Shown here: positions 24,822-33,855 of the stretch, one piece after another
Position numbering within the stretch: position 1 is the first letter of the stretch
Layout of the letters: each line of letters starts with the position of its first letter
Source of the DNA: Streptomyces griseoruber
Lineage (GTDB): Bacteria > Actinomycetota > Actinomycetes > Streptomycetales > Streptomycetaceae
Assembly: GCF_001514205.1 (NCBI RefSeq)
Contig: NZ_KQ948766.1
Location: 592,277-656,276 of the forward strand
DNA: 64,000 nt
Reading direction: 5' to 3'
The notes under the pieces: generated by a model
Databases searched by the model: none
What the model saw: the letters and a program-made list of their open reading frames with translations, nothing else
What the model was told of the DNA's origin: nothing
Position numbers and translations under genes: made by a program

Positions 24822-26606
24822 TCAGGAGGCGCTGGGTTCCCGCCAGCTCTGCAGTATGGCTTTGAACTGCTTGGCGGTGGTGGCCCAGTCCTTCGCCGGG
24901 GAGGACAGGTAGATCGCGTACTCCGAGCCGTCACGGGCGATGTACGTCTCCTCGACGGCCCGGCGCGGCCCGGGGAACTCCGTGTCCTTCGCCAGCGCGG
25001 TCCAGGTGTACTCCCACTCGGAGCCGTCGCGGTCGCGGTAGACGTTCTTCTCCAGCTTGACCGTCTTGTAGTCGACCAGCCGCTCGAGTTGCGCCTCGAG
25101 GTCCTTCTGGTGCGCGTACGGGTCGTTGTAGTCGGGCGACTTGTCGAGGGCGATCCGGACGAAGTGCTCGCCGCCGTCCGGGGAGTAGTCGATCTGCTTG
25201 AGGTCGCCGTCGTCCTGGTAGACCGACCGCGTCCAGGTGTCGTCGGGCAGGGAGAGCCCGAAGCCCAACTCGTCGTCGACCTTGACCCAGGAGTCGGGCA
25301 CGCCGCCCTGGCTGCCGGGGCTCGTACCGGCCGAGACGCTCGGCGAGGCGGAGTCGTAGGGGGCCGCGGACGCGCCGGTGTCCTCCCGGTCCGGGCCCCA
25401 CTTCTGGAGCGCCACGGCCGTCCCCCCGCCGACCAGCGCGGCGACGACGACCACGAGCGCGAGCGTACGCAGCCGGCGGCGGCGCGGGGGCTGGGCGGCC
25501 CCGGCGGGGCCGAGGTGCACGGGGCCCGAGTGCGCGAGGTGGGGGACGGGTCCGGAACCGGTGCCGGAGTGCGGGAGGCCGGCGGCGGCGGTCGGGCCGG
25601 TGACGCCGGGGACCGGCGTCGACCCCTCCGACGGACCGGGTCCTACGGGGCTCCCGGGTCCCGCCGCCGGTCCGGCGTGCGCCCCGGAGACGTACTGCGC
25701 TCCTGACGCGGACTGCACGTCCTGGCCGGGGTGGGCGTAGCCGCCCGGCCCGCCGTACTGCGTGGGCACGAAGGCCTGCGCCGCGTTCGGGCGGCGCCCT
25801 TCGGCGGCCTCGGCGAGAAGCTGCTCGGCCTCGGAGGTGGAGGGCCGGCCGGCCGGGTCCTTGCGGAGGAGCGCGGCGACGACGGGGCCGAGCGGACCGG
25901 CGTACCGCGGCTCGGCGGCCTCGTCCTCGACGACGGCCTGAAGGGTGCTCAGCGCCGAGGTGCGGCGGAACGGCGAGCGCCCCTCCACCGCCGTGTACAG
26001 GGTCGCGCCGAGCGCCCACAGGTCGGAGGAGGGGCCCGGGTCCTGGCCGCGGATCCGCTCGGGGGCGAGATAGTCGACGGAGCCGACGACCTCTCCGGTC
26101 CGGGTGATCGTCGTGTCGCCCTCGATCTGGGCGATGCCGAAGTCGGTGAGCAGCACCCGGCCGTCGTGCGAGATGAGCACGTTGCCGGGCTTGACGTCAC
26201 GGTGCAGGACCCCGGCGGAGTGCGCGGCGCGCAGGGCGCGCAGCACCCACAGGCCGATCCGGGCCGCCTCGGCCGGTTCGACCCGGCCGTCCTCCTTGAC
26301 GGCGTCGGCCAGCGAACGGCCCTCGACCAGCTCCATCACGATCCACGGCCGGCCGTCGTGTTCGAGGACGTCGTGCACGGTGACGACGGCGGAGTGGTTG
26401 ATCCGCGCCGCGGCACGCGCCTCCGCCCGGGTGCGCGCGAGCAGGACCGGCCGGTCGCTCTCGGTGACGTAGAGGGCGGCGGTCAACTCCTTGATGGCGA
26501 CCGCACGGTGCAGCAGCTCGTCGTGCGCCCGCCACACCCGACCCATGCCACCGCTGCCGATGGTGTCGGCGAGCCGGTAGCGGCCCGCGAGGAGCAGGCC
26601 CTGCAT
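24822..26606 (-). CDS. Transmembrane Ser/Thr protein kinase with extracellular sensor domain
   Basis: About 594 residues. The kinase domain starts almost at the N-terminus (LLAGRYRLADTIGSGGMGRVW) and is complete: VAIKELTA, HRDVKPGNVLI, LTDFGIAQ, VDYLAPERI. A Gly/Pro/Ala/His-rich linker precedes one helix (LRTLALVVVVAALVGGGTAVAL, about 385-406). The extracellular domain (~145 residues) contains LPDDTWTRS, GSEWEYTWTALAKD and a C-terminal amphipathic helix WATTAKQFKAILQSW. ATG 26606 is preferred because it directly precedes the conserved GRYRL; an upstream start at 26687 would add a non-conserved leader. Confidence 0.92.
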   Translation of the reverse strand: MQGLLLAGRYRLADTIGSGGMGRVWRAHDELLHRAVAIKELTAALYVTESDRPVLLARTRAEARAAARINHSAVVTVHDVLEHDGRPWIVMELVEGRSLADAVKEDGRVEPAEAARIGLWVLRALRAAHSAGVLHRDVKPGNVLISHDGRVLLTDFGIAQIEGDTTITRTGEVVGSVDYLAPERIRGQDPGPSSDLWALGATLYTAVEGRSPFRRTSALSTLQAVVEDEAAEPRYAGPLGPVVAALLRKDPAGRPSTSEAEQLLAEAAEGRRPNAAQAFVPTQYGGPGGYAHPGQDVQSASGAQYVSGAHAGPAAGPGSPVGPGPSEGSTPVPGVTGPTAAAGLPHSGTGSGPVPHLAHSGPVHLGPAGAAQPPRRRRLRTLALVVVVAALVGGGTAVALQKWGPDREDTGASAAPYDSASPSVSAGTSPGSQGGVPDSWVKVDDELGFGLSLPDDTWTRSVYQDDGDLKQIDYSPDGGEHFVRIALDKSPDYNDPYAHQKDLEAQLERLVDYKTVKLEKNVYRDRDGSEWEYTWTALAKDTEFPGPRRAVEETYIARDGSEYAIYLSSPAKDWATTAKQFKAILQSWREPSAS

Positions 26607-26774
26607 CTGATTCACGTTGCCCCGCAATGCTCTTGACAGGGTCAGCGTAAAGACCGGGATGCGTCCGGGGAACCAGGGGGGTGCCAAGGAGACAGCACTG
26701 TGACGGTTGTCGCTTCCGGGGCCGTCCGGGAACCGGCCCGCCCGAACGCACGCTCCGTCGCGGAACGGGCCTGC

Positions 26775-29390
26775 TCAGCCGGTGTACTGGTACGTGGCGG
26801 CCGCCTGCGCGTACAGCCGGGTGACCTCGTCCCGTTCGGCCTCGGGCCCGCGCACCTGGACGATGTGATAGCGGCCGCCGACGAGGATCGCGAGGTTGCG
26901 GACGTACAGCTCACGCCCGCCGTCGGACCAGGTGAACTGTCCCTCGGCCATGGTGCGGTTGCCCACGGTCGTGGTCCGCAGCCCGGAGGCGGTCGCCCAA
27001 CTGGAGTCGCGGTACGGCTGGAGCTCGCTCTCCTTCTCCCGCTGGTAGACCATCGGGTCGCTGCCGTTGGCGGAGGCGCTGTCCCGCCCCGGTACGACGA
27101 TCAGCTCGAAGTCGCCGTGGGAGTACACGATCTGACCGCGCCCGTTCTTGCCGGTGCGGCCCCAGCCGTCGGCCACGGCGATCCGGAAACCGGCGGCGTC
27201 CTCGCGGAGGGTGAAGCCGTCGGCGACGTCCGTGCCGGAGCCGGTCTGGGGCTCGGTGGCCTCCGCGCTGGTACCGCCGCCGGGCGAGGTCTGGTCGGGC
27301 CGGGGCTCGCTGCTCGCGTCGGGGGCCTGACCGGCGGGTGCGCTCGCGGAGGCGGTGGCCCCGGTGTTCTGGGCGCCGCCGGTCGCGGTCGCGCCGTCCT
27401 CGCCGGCCTTGGGCATGAACAGGACGGCGTAGGCGACGGCACCGGCCAGCAGCAGCAGGATCAGCACCAGCAGGGTGCGGCCGAGGCTGCGCGGGGAACG
27501 GCCCGTGTCCTGCCGGGCCCGCTTGTGGCGGCCGTGTGTCGCGGGCAGCCCGGCGCGCCGTCTGCGCACCAGTTCGCCCTTGCGGCGCACGATCGGCAGC
27601 CGGCGCGGGTCGGTGGGCGGCGCGGCGACGACGTGGGTGCCCGCCTCCGGCTCGGGCGCGGACCGCACCAGCGAGCGCAGCCAGCCGCGCAGTTCCTCGA
27701 AGTCGAGGCGCTCGGTGGGGTCCTGGCGCAGCAGCGACTCCACGACCGGCCTGAGCGGTCCGCACTCCTCGGCGAAGGCGGGCGGCTCGGCGCACACCAT
27801 CTGCACCAGCTCCGCCGTCGACTCCTCCGGGTAGGGCGCGTGTCCCTGTACGGCCCGGAAGAGCAGCGCGCCGAGCGCCCACAGGTCGGTGGCGGGACCG
27901 ATCGGCGCGGCGAGCTGCCAGTTCTCGTGCACCGGCCCGGCCTGTTCGGGCGCCCAGCGCTCGGTGACGGGCCCGACGACCGCCATCCGGGCCTGCCGGG
28001 CCCGCTCGGCGGCGAGCGCGGTGGCGGGGCCCCGGCGCACGGCCCCACCGGGCGTCCCGGCGGCCACGGGATCGTCCCAGCGCGCCCCGGACCGGCCGTC
28101 GCCGGCCACCCCGCCGGGCCGCGCCGGGACGGGGACGGGCGGCTGCCCCGCGGCTGCGGGAGCGGGTGGGTGCCCTCCGGTGTTCGGTGCGGGGGTGCCT
28201 CGTACCCCATAGGGGTCGGCGATCTGTCCGGGCGGGCCGGCGGGGGCGCCGGTGGTACCGCTCAGGGCGTGCGGAGTGCCGGTGACACCGCCGGAGCCGC
28301 CCGGGAGCGGCGAGTTCGTGCCGGGCGCGCCGTACGGAGAAGCGGTCACGGGGCCGTGGTCGTCCTCGGCGGGAGTGCGGGCCCCCGGCAGGGCCGTGCG
28401 GCCGTTCTGCTGGGACTCCTGGACGCGGGCCGCGGCGCGGGCGCCCGCCCGGTAGGCGGCGATCGCCCCGGCGCGCGCGGCGCGGATGTCCCCGCCGGTC
28501 TCCAGGGGCGCCCGCCGGGCGACCTCACCCGAGGGGCCGGCGCCGGTCACCGGCTCACCCGCGGGCCCCGGCAGCCCACCGGCCGCCCGCGCCTCGATCG
28601 CGGCACGCCGGGCAGCCTCGGGATCCTCCCCGCCCGGCCCACCCACGGGCCCACCGCTCACGGGCCCACCGCTCACGGGCCCGGCGGCACGGCCCGGCGC
28701 CGGTGGGTGCGGAGGGGTCGCGGAGGGCGTCCGGATCACCGCGCCGGGCCCCGGTTCCTCCGTGGGCACCGGGTCGTAGCCGCAGAGCGCCTCCTCCGCC
28801 GCGCCGACCGCGAGGCCGGTCAGCATGACCCGTCCGTCGTCGCAGACGAGGACCGTGCGGGCGGTGATGTTCCGGTGCACCCAGCCGTGCGCGTGCAGCA
28901 CCCGCAGGGCCGTGAGTACGTCGGAGGCGACCTCGGCGGCCCGGTACGGGGTCAGCGGCTGCTCGGCCAGGAGCGCGGCGAGCGGCCGTGCGGCCACCAG
29001 CTCACTCACTATCCACAGCGAACCGCCGTCGGCGAACACGTCGAAGACCTGGTCGAGCCGGGGGTGGTCGGGGATGCTCGCCGCCGCCTGCGCGGCCTCC
29101 ACGGCGCGCCGTACGACGGGATCGGCGGGCCGGCGGGTGCTCGCGCCCCCGCGTGCGCCGGGGATCCGCCCGGCGCCGCCCCGGTGCTCACGCGCCGTGA
29201 ACCCCTCGGGCAGCCCTCCGGCGTCGAGCACCTCGGCCTCGACGACCTCGGGCAACGGCACCTGGCGGACCAGGACTTCCTGTCCGCTGTAGGTGTCGAA
29301 GGCACGGGTCTCGGTGAGTTCGTACTCGTCGGAGGGGGGCAGCGGCAGGCGGTAGCGGTCGGCGAGTACCCGTCCCGCATAGTCGTCCAC
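26775..29390 (-). CDS. Large transmembrane Ser/Thr pseudokinase with ~260-residue insertion
   Basis: 871 residues. The N-lobe lacks a glycine loop, and the VAVK lysine is replaced (QEVLVRQVPL). The catalytic loop reads HGWVHRNITARTVLV, with no Asp or Asn, and the DFG segment reads VMLTGLAVG. A Gly/Pro/Ala-rich insertion (about 225-490, with VSGGPVSGGPVGG repeats) separates it from a recognisable C-lobe (WQLAAPIGPATDLWALGALLFRA, DPTERLDFEELRGWL). One helix (about 690-712) and an extracellular domain of ~150 residues follow, with FTLREDAAGFRIAVADGW and MAEGQFTWSDGG. It cannot be a conventional kinase. Between two intact kinase genes it may act as a receptor that controls them (inference). Confidence 0.92.
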   Translation of the reverse strand: MDDYAGRVLADRYRLPLPPSDEYELTETRAFDTYSGQEVLVRQVPLPEVVEAEVLDAGGLPEGFTAREHRGGAGRIPGARGGASTRRPADPVVRRAVEAAQAAASIPDHPRLDQVFDVFADGGSLWIVSELVAARPLAALLAEQPLTPYRAAEVASDVLTALRVLHAHGWVHRNITARTVLVCDDGRVMLTGLAVGAAEEALCGYDPVPTEEPGPGAVIRTPSATPPHPPAPGRAAGPVSGGPVSGGPVGGPGGEDPEAARRAAIEARAAGGLPGPAGEPVTGAGPSGEVARRAPLETGGDIRAARAGAIAAYRAGARAAARVQESQQNGRTALPGARTPAEDDHGPVTASPYGAPGTNSPLPGGSGGVTGTPHALSGTTGAPAGPPGQIADPYGVRGTPAPNTGGHPPAPAAAGQPPVPVPARPGGVAGDGRSGARWDDPVAAGTPGGAVRRGPATALAAERARQARMAVVGPVTERWAPEQAGPVHENWQLAAPIGPATDLWALGALLFRAVQGHAPYPEESTAELVQMVCAEPPAFAEECGPLRPVVESLLRQDPTERLDFEELRGWLRSLVRSAPEPEAGTHVVAAPPTDPRRLPIVRRKGELVRRRRAGLPATHGRHKRARQDTGRSPRSLGRTLLVLILLLLAGAVAYAVLFMPKAGEDGATATGGAQNTGATASASAPAGQAPDASSEPRPDQTSPGGGTSAEATEPQTGSGTDVADGFTLREDAAGFRIAVADGWGRTGKNGRGQIVYSHGDFELIVVPGRDSASANGSDPMVYQREKESELQPYRDSSWATASGLRTTTVGNRTMAEGQFTWSDGGRELYVRNLAILVGGRYHIVQVRGPEAERDEVTRLYAQAAATYQYTG

Positions 29391-29544
29391 GTTGCCTCCC
29401 CCGGCCGCCCCGGTCGGTCACATCCGTTCACCACACGACCCGTTGCAGCCGTATCCGGCCACGGAGCTGGATGCACACGGTCCGCAGCCCTTCACGATAC
29501 GTGCCGGAGGCAACTCTCCGAGAGGGGATACCGGATCCGGACCG

Positions 29545-31668
29545 CTACTTCTTGGGCGTGAAGGTGTCGGTGAGTGTCTGCCAGGTGCTCTTGCGCAGCT
29601 CGGTGGACCACTTGGCGGCCTTCGCCGTGTACATCAGCGCGTACCCCTGGCTGTCGCTCACGACGAACCCGCGGTCGATCACCCGGTACTTGGTGCCGCT
29701 CTCCCCATAGGTGAATTCCCAGTCGGCCGTGTTCCAGCCGCGGTAGTTCACCGCCTGTATCCGGATCTTCTGGTACTGCGAGCGCGTCATGTAGCGCTCC
29801 TGGCTCTTCCAGTCGGCGACCGGGTCGTCCTTGGGCGTGGTCGTCCAGGCCACCAGCAGCCGCTGCCCGTCGGGGCCGGTGAACCGGTCGCCGGCGGAGC
29901 TCGACGTCTGGAACTTCCAGCCGGTGGGCAGCCCGATCGAGTAACGGCTCCCCTCGTGCGTCGTCGCGGCCCGGCTGTCGCCGGTGGCGGACACGTCGGA
30001 GCCGGTGCCGCCGGCGGCCGTGGTGTTGCTCGGCGACGAGCCGGAGGCGGCCGAGCCGGTGGACTGCGAGCCGGACCGGGCGGTGGACCCGTCCGTGCGG
30101 TTGCCGCCGCTCGCGTCCTCCTTGGTCTCGGCGCTCCCGCTCGCGCTGCCGCTCGCCACGGTGCTGCCGCCGCTCTTGCCGGTGCCGCTCGCGCTGTCGT
30201 CGTCACCGCCGCCGAGGGTGAGGGCCAGCACGGTGCCGAGCACCGCGAGCACCACCACCACGGCGATGATCACCAGCGTGCGCTTGGGCACCACGTCGGT
30301 CAGCGGCGCCCTCGGCACGGGGCGCGGCGGCAGGTCCGGCGGGGTCATCACGGGCCAGCCCGAACTCCGGCCGCCCGTCGTGCCGTTCGTCCCGCCGGTC
30401 GGCGTCACGGTGGTGGGTGTCCCGCCGGTGGGCGTCACGGTGGTGGGCGCGGAGCCTGCCGTCGCGGACGAGGCGGCCGGGGCCGTGGCCGTCCTGCCGG
30501 CGGGCGCCGACGCGGTCGCCGCGCCGGTGCGCCGGCCCTCGCCCGTGCCCACGGAAGGGGACACCGTGGTGGCGGCGGAGGCGGATGCCTCCCGGGTGCC
30601 CGAAGCCGCCGTACCGCTGCCGGACTTGACGCGGGACGCGGCCGCCGTGGAGGCCGCGCCCGCGGCGACGGCGGCCTTCTTGCGGACGGAGCGCAGCGCG
30701 CCGCGCAGCTTCTCGCCCGCCTCCCCGGCCGAACTCCCCCTGCCCTCGGGGCCGTCCGGCTGGACCGGGATCGGCACGAGCCTGGTGGCGTCGGCCGGCT
30801 CGGCCTCCTTGGGGTCGGGCGCGTGGATCACGTCGTTGAGCATCGCCCGCGCGCCGGCGTCGTCGAGCCGCCGCTGGGGGTCCTTGGTGAGCAGCCCGTA
30901 GATGACGTCCTTGAGCGGACCGGCGTTCTTCGGCTCCTCCAGCGGCTCGGTCATCACCGCGGTGAGCGTCGCGATCGCGGAGCCCTTGTCGTACGGCGGG
31001 GAGCCCTCGACCGAGGCGTAGAGCAGACCGCCGAGCGACCACAGGTCGGCGGCGGGGCCGGGCTTGTGACCGCGGGCGCGCTCCGGGGAGATGTAGGAGG
31101 GGGCGCCGACGAGCATGCCGGTGGAGGTGATGGACGGGTCGCCCTCGACCTGGGCGATGCCGAAGTCGGTGAGCACGACCCGGCCGTCCTCGGCGATCAG
31201 TACGTTGGACGGCTTCACGTCGCGGTGCAGGATGCCCTCGCGGTGCGCCGAGCGCAGCACGTCGAGGATCGCGAGGCCGACCTCGGCGGCGCGCCTCGGT
31301 TCCAGCACGCCGTCCTCACGGATGACCTCGGCGAGCGACTTGCCCTCGACGAGTTCCATCACGATCCACGGCCGGTCGTCCTCCTCGACCACGTCGAAGA
31401 CCGTCACCGCGCTGTTGTTGCGGATCCTGGCGATGGCCTTGGCCTCGCGCAGGGTCCGGGTGATCAGCCGACGCTTCTCGTCCTCGTCGATGTTCCCCGG
31501 GAACCGCAGCTCCTTGACGGCGACCGTGCGGCCGAGGGTCTCGTCCTCGGCGCGCCACACCGTCCCCATGCCGCCGCGGCCGAGTACGCCTCCCAGCCGG
31601 TACCGACCGGCGAGGAGACGTGCGCTCTTGTCCTGACGGGATGCTCCCGCCCGCTCCGCCTCCGACAT
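29545..31668 (-). CDS. Transmembrane Ser/Thr protein kinase with extracellular sensor domain
   Basis: About 707 residues and the first gene of the six-gene array. Complete kinase domain (about 20-285): LGRGGMGTVW, VAVKELRF, HRDVKPSNVLI, LTDFGIAQ, PSYISPERA. A long Thr/Ala/Ser juxtamembrane linker contains a duplicated TPTGGTPTTV unit. One helix (LVIIAVVVVLAVLGTVLALTL) is followed by a Ser/Gly-rich linker and a ~130-residue domain with IGLPTGWKFQTSSSAGDRF, TADWEFTYGES and a helical C-terminus. ATG 31668 has AGGGG four bases upstream; an in-frame ATG at 31680 is equally possible. Confidence 0.93.
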   Translation of the reverse strand: MSEAERAGASRQDKSARLLAGRYRLGGVLGRGGMGTVWRAEDETLGRTVAVKELRFPGNIDEDEKRRLITRTLREAKAIARIRNNSAVTVFDVVEEDDRPWIVMELVEGKSLAEVIREDGVLEPRRAAEVGLAILDVLRSAHREGILHRDVKPSNVLIAEDGRVVLTDFGIAQVEGDPSITSTGMLVGAPSYISPERARGHKPGPAADLWSLGGLLYASVEGSPPYDKGSAIATLTAVMTEPLEEPKNAGPLKDVIYGLLTKDPQRRLDDAGARAMLNDVIHAPDPKEAEPADATRLVPIPVQPDGPEGRGSSAGEAGEKLRGALRSVRKKAAVAAGAASTAAASRVKSGSGTAASGTREASASAATTVSPSVGTGEGRRTGAATASAPAGRTATAPAASSATAGSAPTTVTPTGGTPTTVTPTGGTNGTTGGRSSGWPVMTPPDLPPRPVPRAPLTDVVPKRTLVIIAVVVVLAVLGTVLALTLGGGDDDSASGTGKSGGSTVASGSASGSAETKEDASGGNRTDGSTARSGSQSTGSAASGSSPSNTTAAGGTGSDVSATGDSRAATTHEGSRYSIGLPTGWKFQTSSSAGDRFTGPDGQRLLVAWTTTPKDDPVADWKSQERYMTRSQYQKIRIQAVNYRGWNTADWEFTYGESGTKYRVIDRGFVVSDSQGYALMYTAKAAKWSTELRKSTWQTLTDTFTPKK

Positions 31669-31875
31669 GCGTCCCCTCATGCAACCCGCCCTGAAAGAGC
31701 CTCCATTGTCCCTCACCCGACAAGTGCCCGACGCCCAGGGTGCCTCTCGCGCTCCCGGAGGTGGGGAGCATTCCGGCCAGAAGGTGCGGCGCAGTCCGGC
31801 CAACGCCCAGGTGACACCGGGGCACCCGGCCTGCTCCCGCCGTGAACAGGCCTTGTGCCGAACGGAGTTCGACGG

Positions 31876-33582
31876 TCAGAGCGGCACGATGTCCGGTGCC
31901 CCGAGCCGGGCCGCGTCCGCCGTCTGGTCGTCGGGCTGGAGCTGGGACTCGCGCTCGGCCTCCACCCGCTTCTCGTAGTGCTCGACCTCGCGCTCGATCT
32001 GGTCCTTGTCCCAGCCGAGCACGGGCGCCATCAGCTCGGCGGCCTCCCGGGCGCTGCGGGTGCCGCGGTCGAAGGTCTCGATGGAGATGCGGGTGCGCCG
32101 GGTGAGGACGTCGTCCAGATGCCGCGCCCCCTCGTGCGAGGCGGCGTAGACGATCTCGGCGCGCAGATAGTCGTCGGCGGCCTGGAGCGGTTCGCCCAGG
32201 GAGGGGTCGGAGGCGATGAGGTCGAGCACCTCCTCGGCCATCGTCCCGTAGCGGTTGAGGAGATGCTCCACCCGCACCACGTGCAGCCCACTGCGCACGG
32301 CGATGCGCGCCCGCGCGTTCCACAGCGCCCGGTAGCCCTCGGCGCCGAGCAGCGGCACGTCCTCGGTGACACAGTCGGCGACCCGCATGTCCAGCCCGTG
32401 CACGGCCTCGTCGACGGCGTCCTTGGCCATCACCCGGTACGTCGTGTACTTGCCGCCGGCCACGACCACCAGTCCGGGCGCGGGGTGGGCGACGGTGTGT
32501 TCGCGCGACAGCTTGCTGGTGGCGTCCGACTCGCCGGCCAGCAGTGGCCTGAGGCCCGCGTAGACGCCCTCGACGTCGTCGCGGGTCAGCGGCACCCTGA
32601 GGACCGAGTTGACGTGCTCCAGCAGATAGTCGATGTCCGCGCTGGAGGCGGCCGGGTGGGCCTTGTCCAGGTCCCAGTCGGTGTCGGTGGTGCCGACGAT
32701 CCAGTGCCGGCCCCAGGGGATGACGAACAGTACGGACTTCTCGGTGCGCAGGATCAGACCGGTGGAGGAGCTGATGCGGTCCCTGGGCACGACGAGGTGG
32801 ATGCCCTTGGAGGCGCGGACGTGGAACTGGCCGCGCTCGCCGACCATCCCCTGGGTGTCGTCGGTCCACACGCCGGTGGCGTTGACGATCTGCCGGGCGC
32901 GGATCTCGTACTCGCCGCCGCCCTCCACGTCCGTCACCCGGGCTCCGACGACCCGTTCGCCCTCGCGCACGAAGCCCGTCACCCGGGCCCGGTTGGCGGC
33001 CTTCGCGCCGTAGGACACCGCGGTGCGCACCAGGGTGGCGACGAAGCGGGCGTCGTCCATCTGGGCGTCGTAGTACTGCAACGCGCCGACCAGGGCCTCC
33101 TTGCGCAGGGCGGGGGCGACGCGCAGGGCGTGACGGCGGCTCAGATGGCGGTGCAGGGGCAGGCCCCGGCCGTGGCCGCGGGCCATGGACATCGCGTCGT
33201 AGAGCGCGACGCCCGAGCCGGCGTACCACCGCTCCCAGCCCTTGTGCTGGAGCGGGTACAGGAACGGGACGGGTTTGACCAGGTGGGGTGCGAGCCGCTC
33301 CAGCAGCAGTCCGCGCTCCTTCAGGGCCTCGCGGACGAGGGCGAAGTCGAGCATCTCCAGATAGCGCAGTCCGCCGTGGACCAGCTTGCTGGACCTGCTG
33401 GACGTGCCCGACGCCCAGTCACGCGCTTCGACCAGGCCCGTGGACAGGCCTCGGGTCACGGCGTCGAGGGCGGTACCCGCGCCGACCACTCCGCCTCCCA
33501 CGACCAGCACGTCCAGCTCACGCTCGGCCATGCCCGCCAGTGACTCGGCTCGCTGTGCCGGCCCCAGTGTCGCTGTCCTCAC
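31876..33582 (-). CDS. glpD: Aerobic glycerol-3-phosphate dehydrogenase
   Basis: 568 residues. FAD enzyme that oxidises sn-glycerol 3-phosphate to dihydroxyacetone phosphate and passes electrons to quinone at the membrane. The FAD motif LDVLVVGGGVVGAGTALDAVTRG is near the N-terminus; SSRSSKLVHGGLRYLEMLDFALV, YYDAQMDDARFVATLVRTA and IVGTTDTDWD are hallmark GlpD segments. The C-terminal DAO_C domain has EIVYAASHEGARHLDDVLTRRTRI. Length matches actinobacterial GlpD. There is no glpK or glpF nearby. It lies between the kinase array and a divergent nucleotide-sugar dehydrogenase. Confidence 0.96.
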   Translation of the reverse strand: MRTATLGPAQRAESLAGMAERELDVLVVGGGVVGAGTALDAVTRGLSTGLVEARDWASGTSSRSSKLVHGGLRYLEMLDFALVREALKERGLLLERLAPHLVKPVPFLYPLQHKGWERWYAGSGVALYDAMSMARGHGRGLPLHRHLSRRHALRVAPALRKEALVGALQYYDAQMDDARFVATLVRTAVSYGAKAANRARVTGFVREGERVVGARVTDVEGGGEYEIRARQIVNATGVWTDDTQGMVGERGQFHVRASKGIHLVVPRDRISSSTGLILRTEKSVLFVIPWGRHWIVGTTDTDWDLDKAHPAASSADIDYLLEHVNSVLRVPLTRDDVEGVYAGLRPLLAGESDATSKLSREHTVAHPAPGLVVVAGGKYTTYRVMAKDAVDEAVHGLDMRVADCVTEDVPLLGAEGYRALWNARARIAVRSGLHVVRVEHLLNRYGTMAEEVLDLIASDPSLGEPLQAADDYLRAEIVYAASHEGARHLDDVLTRRTRISIETFDRGTRSAREAAELMAPVLGWDKDQIEREVEHYEKRVEAERESQLQPDDQTADAARLGAPDIVPL

Positions 33583-33710
33583 CGCTGCCTCCCGCTGTCC
33601 GTCGCGCCGGCCGCACCTTCAGGGCGAGGCCCGCCCGGTGTCCCCCCTGCGTGTCCCCCTGCCCAAAATTCTGACCGCCTTGCCCGACTTCAGCCACCAC
33701 GCACCCCCAG

Positions 33711-33807
33711 CCTGTGGACAACTCTCACGGAACACAGTCAATCAATCCCGCATAACGGTCATATTTACTCCTAGTCTGACATTGCGCTCGCCCATCCTGT
33801 CCACAGG
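33711..33807. promoter_or_regulatory. Pair of inverted DnaA-box-like sites
   Basis: TGTGGACAA (33713-33721) is the exact reverse complement of the Streptomyces DnaA box TTGTCCACA. CTGTCCACA (33797-33805) is a one-mismatch copy in the opposite orientation. CCTGTGGACA (33711-33720) and TGTCCACAGG (33798-33807) are perfect 10-bp inverted repeats 77 bp apart. They lie in the glpD/nucleotide-sugar dehydrogenase divergent region next to an AT-rich stretch. Confidence 0.45.
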
Positions 33808-33855
33808 GCTTGCGTACCTGTCCCGCTTCGGTTACTGGGAAGGACGGCCCACGCC

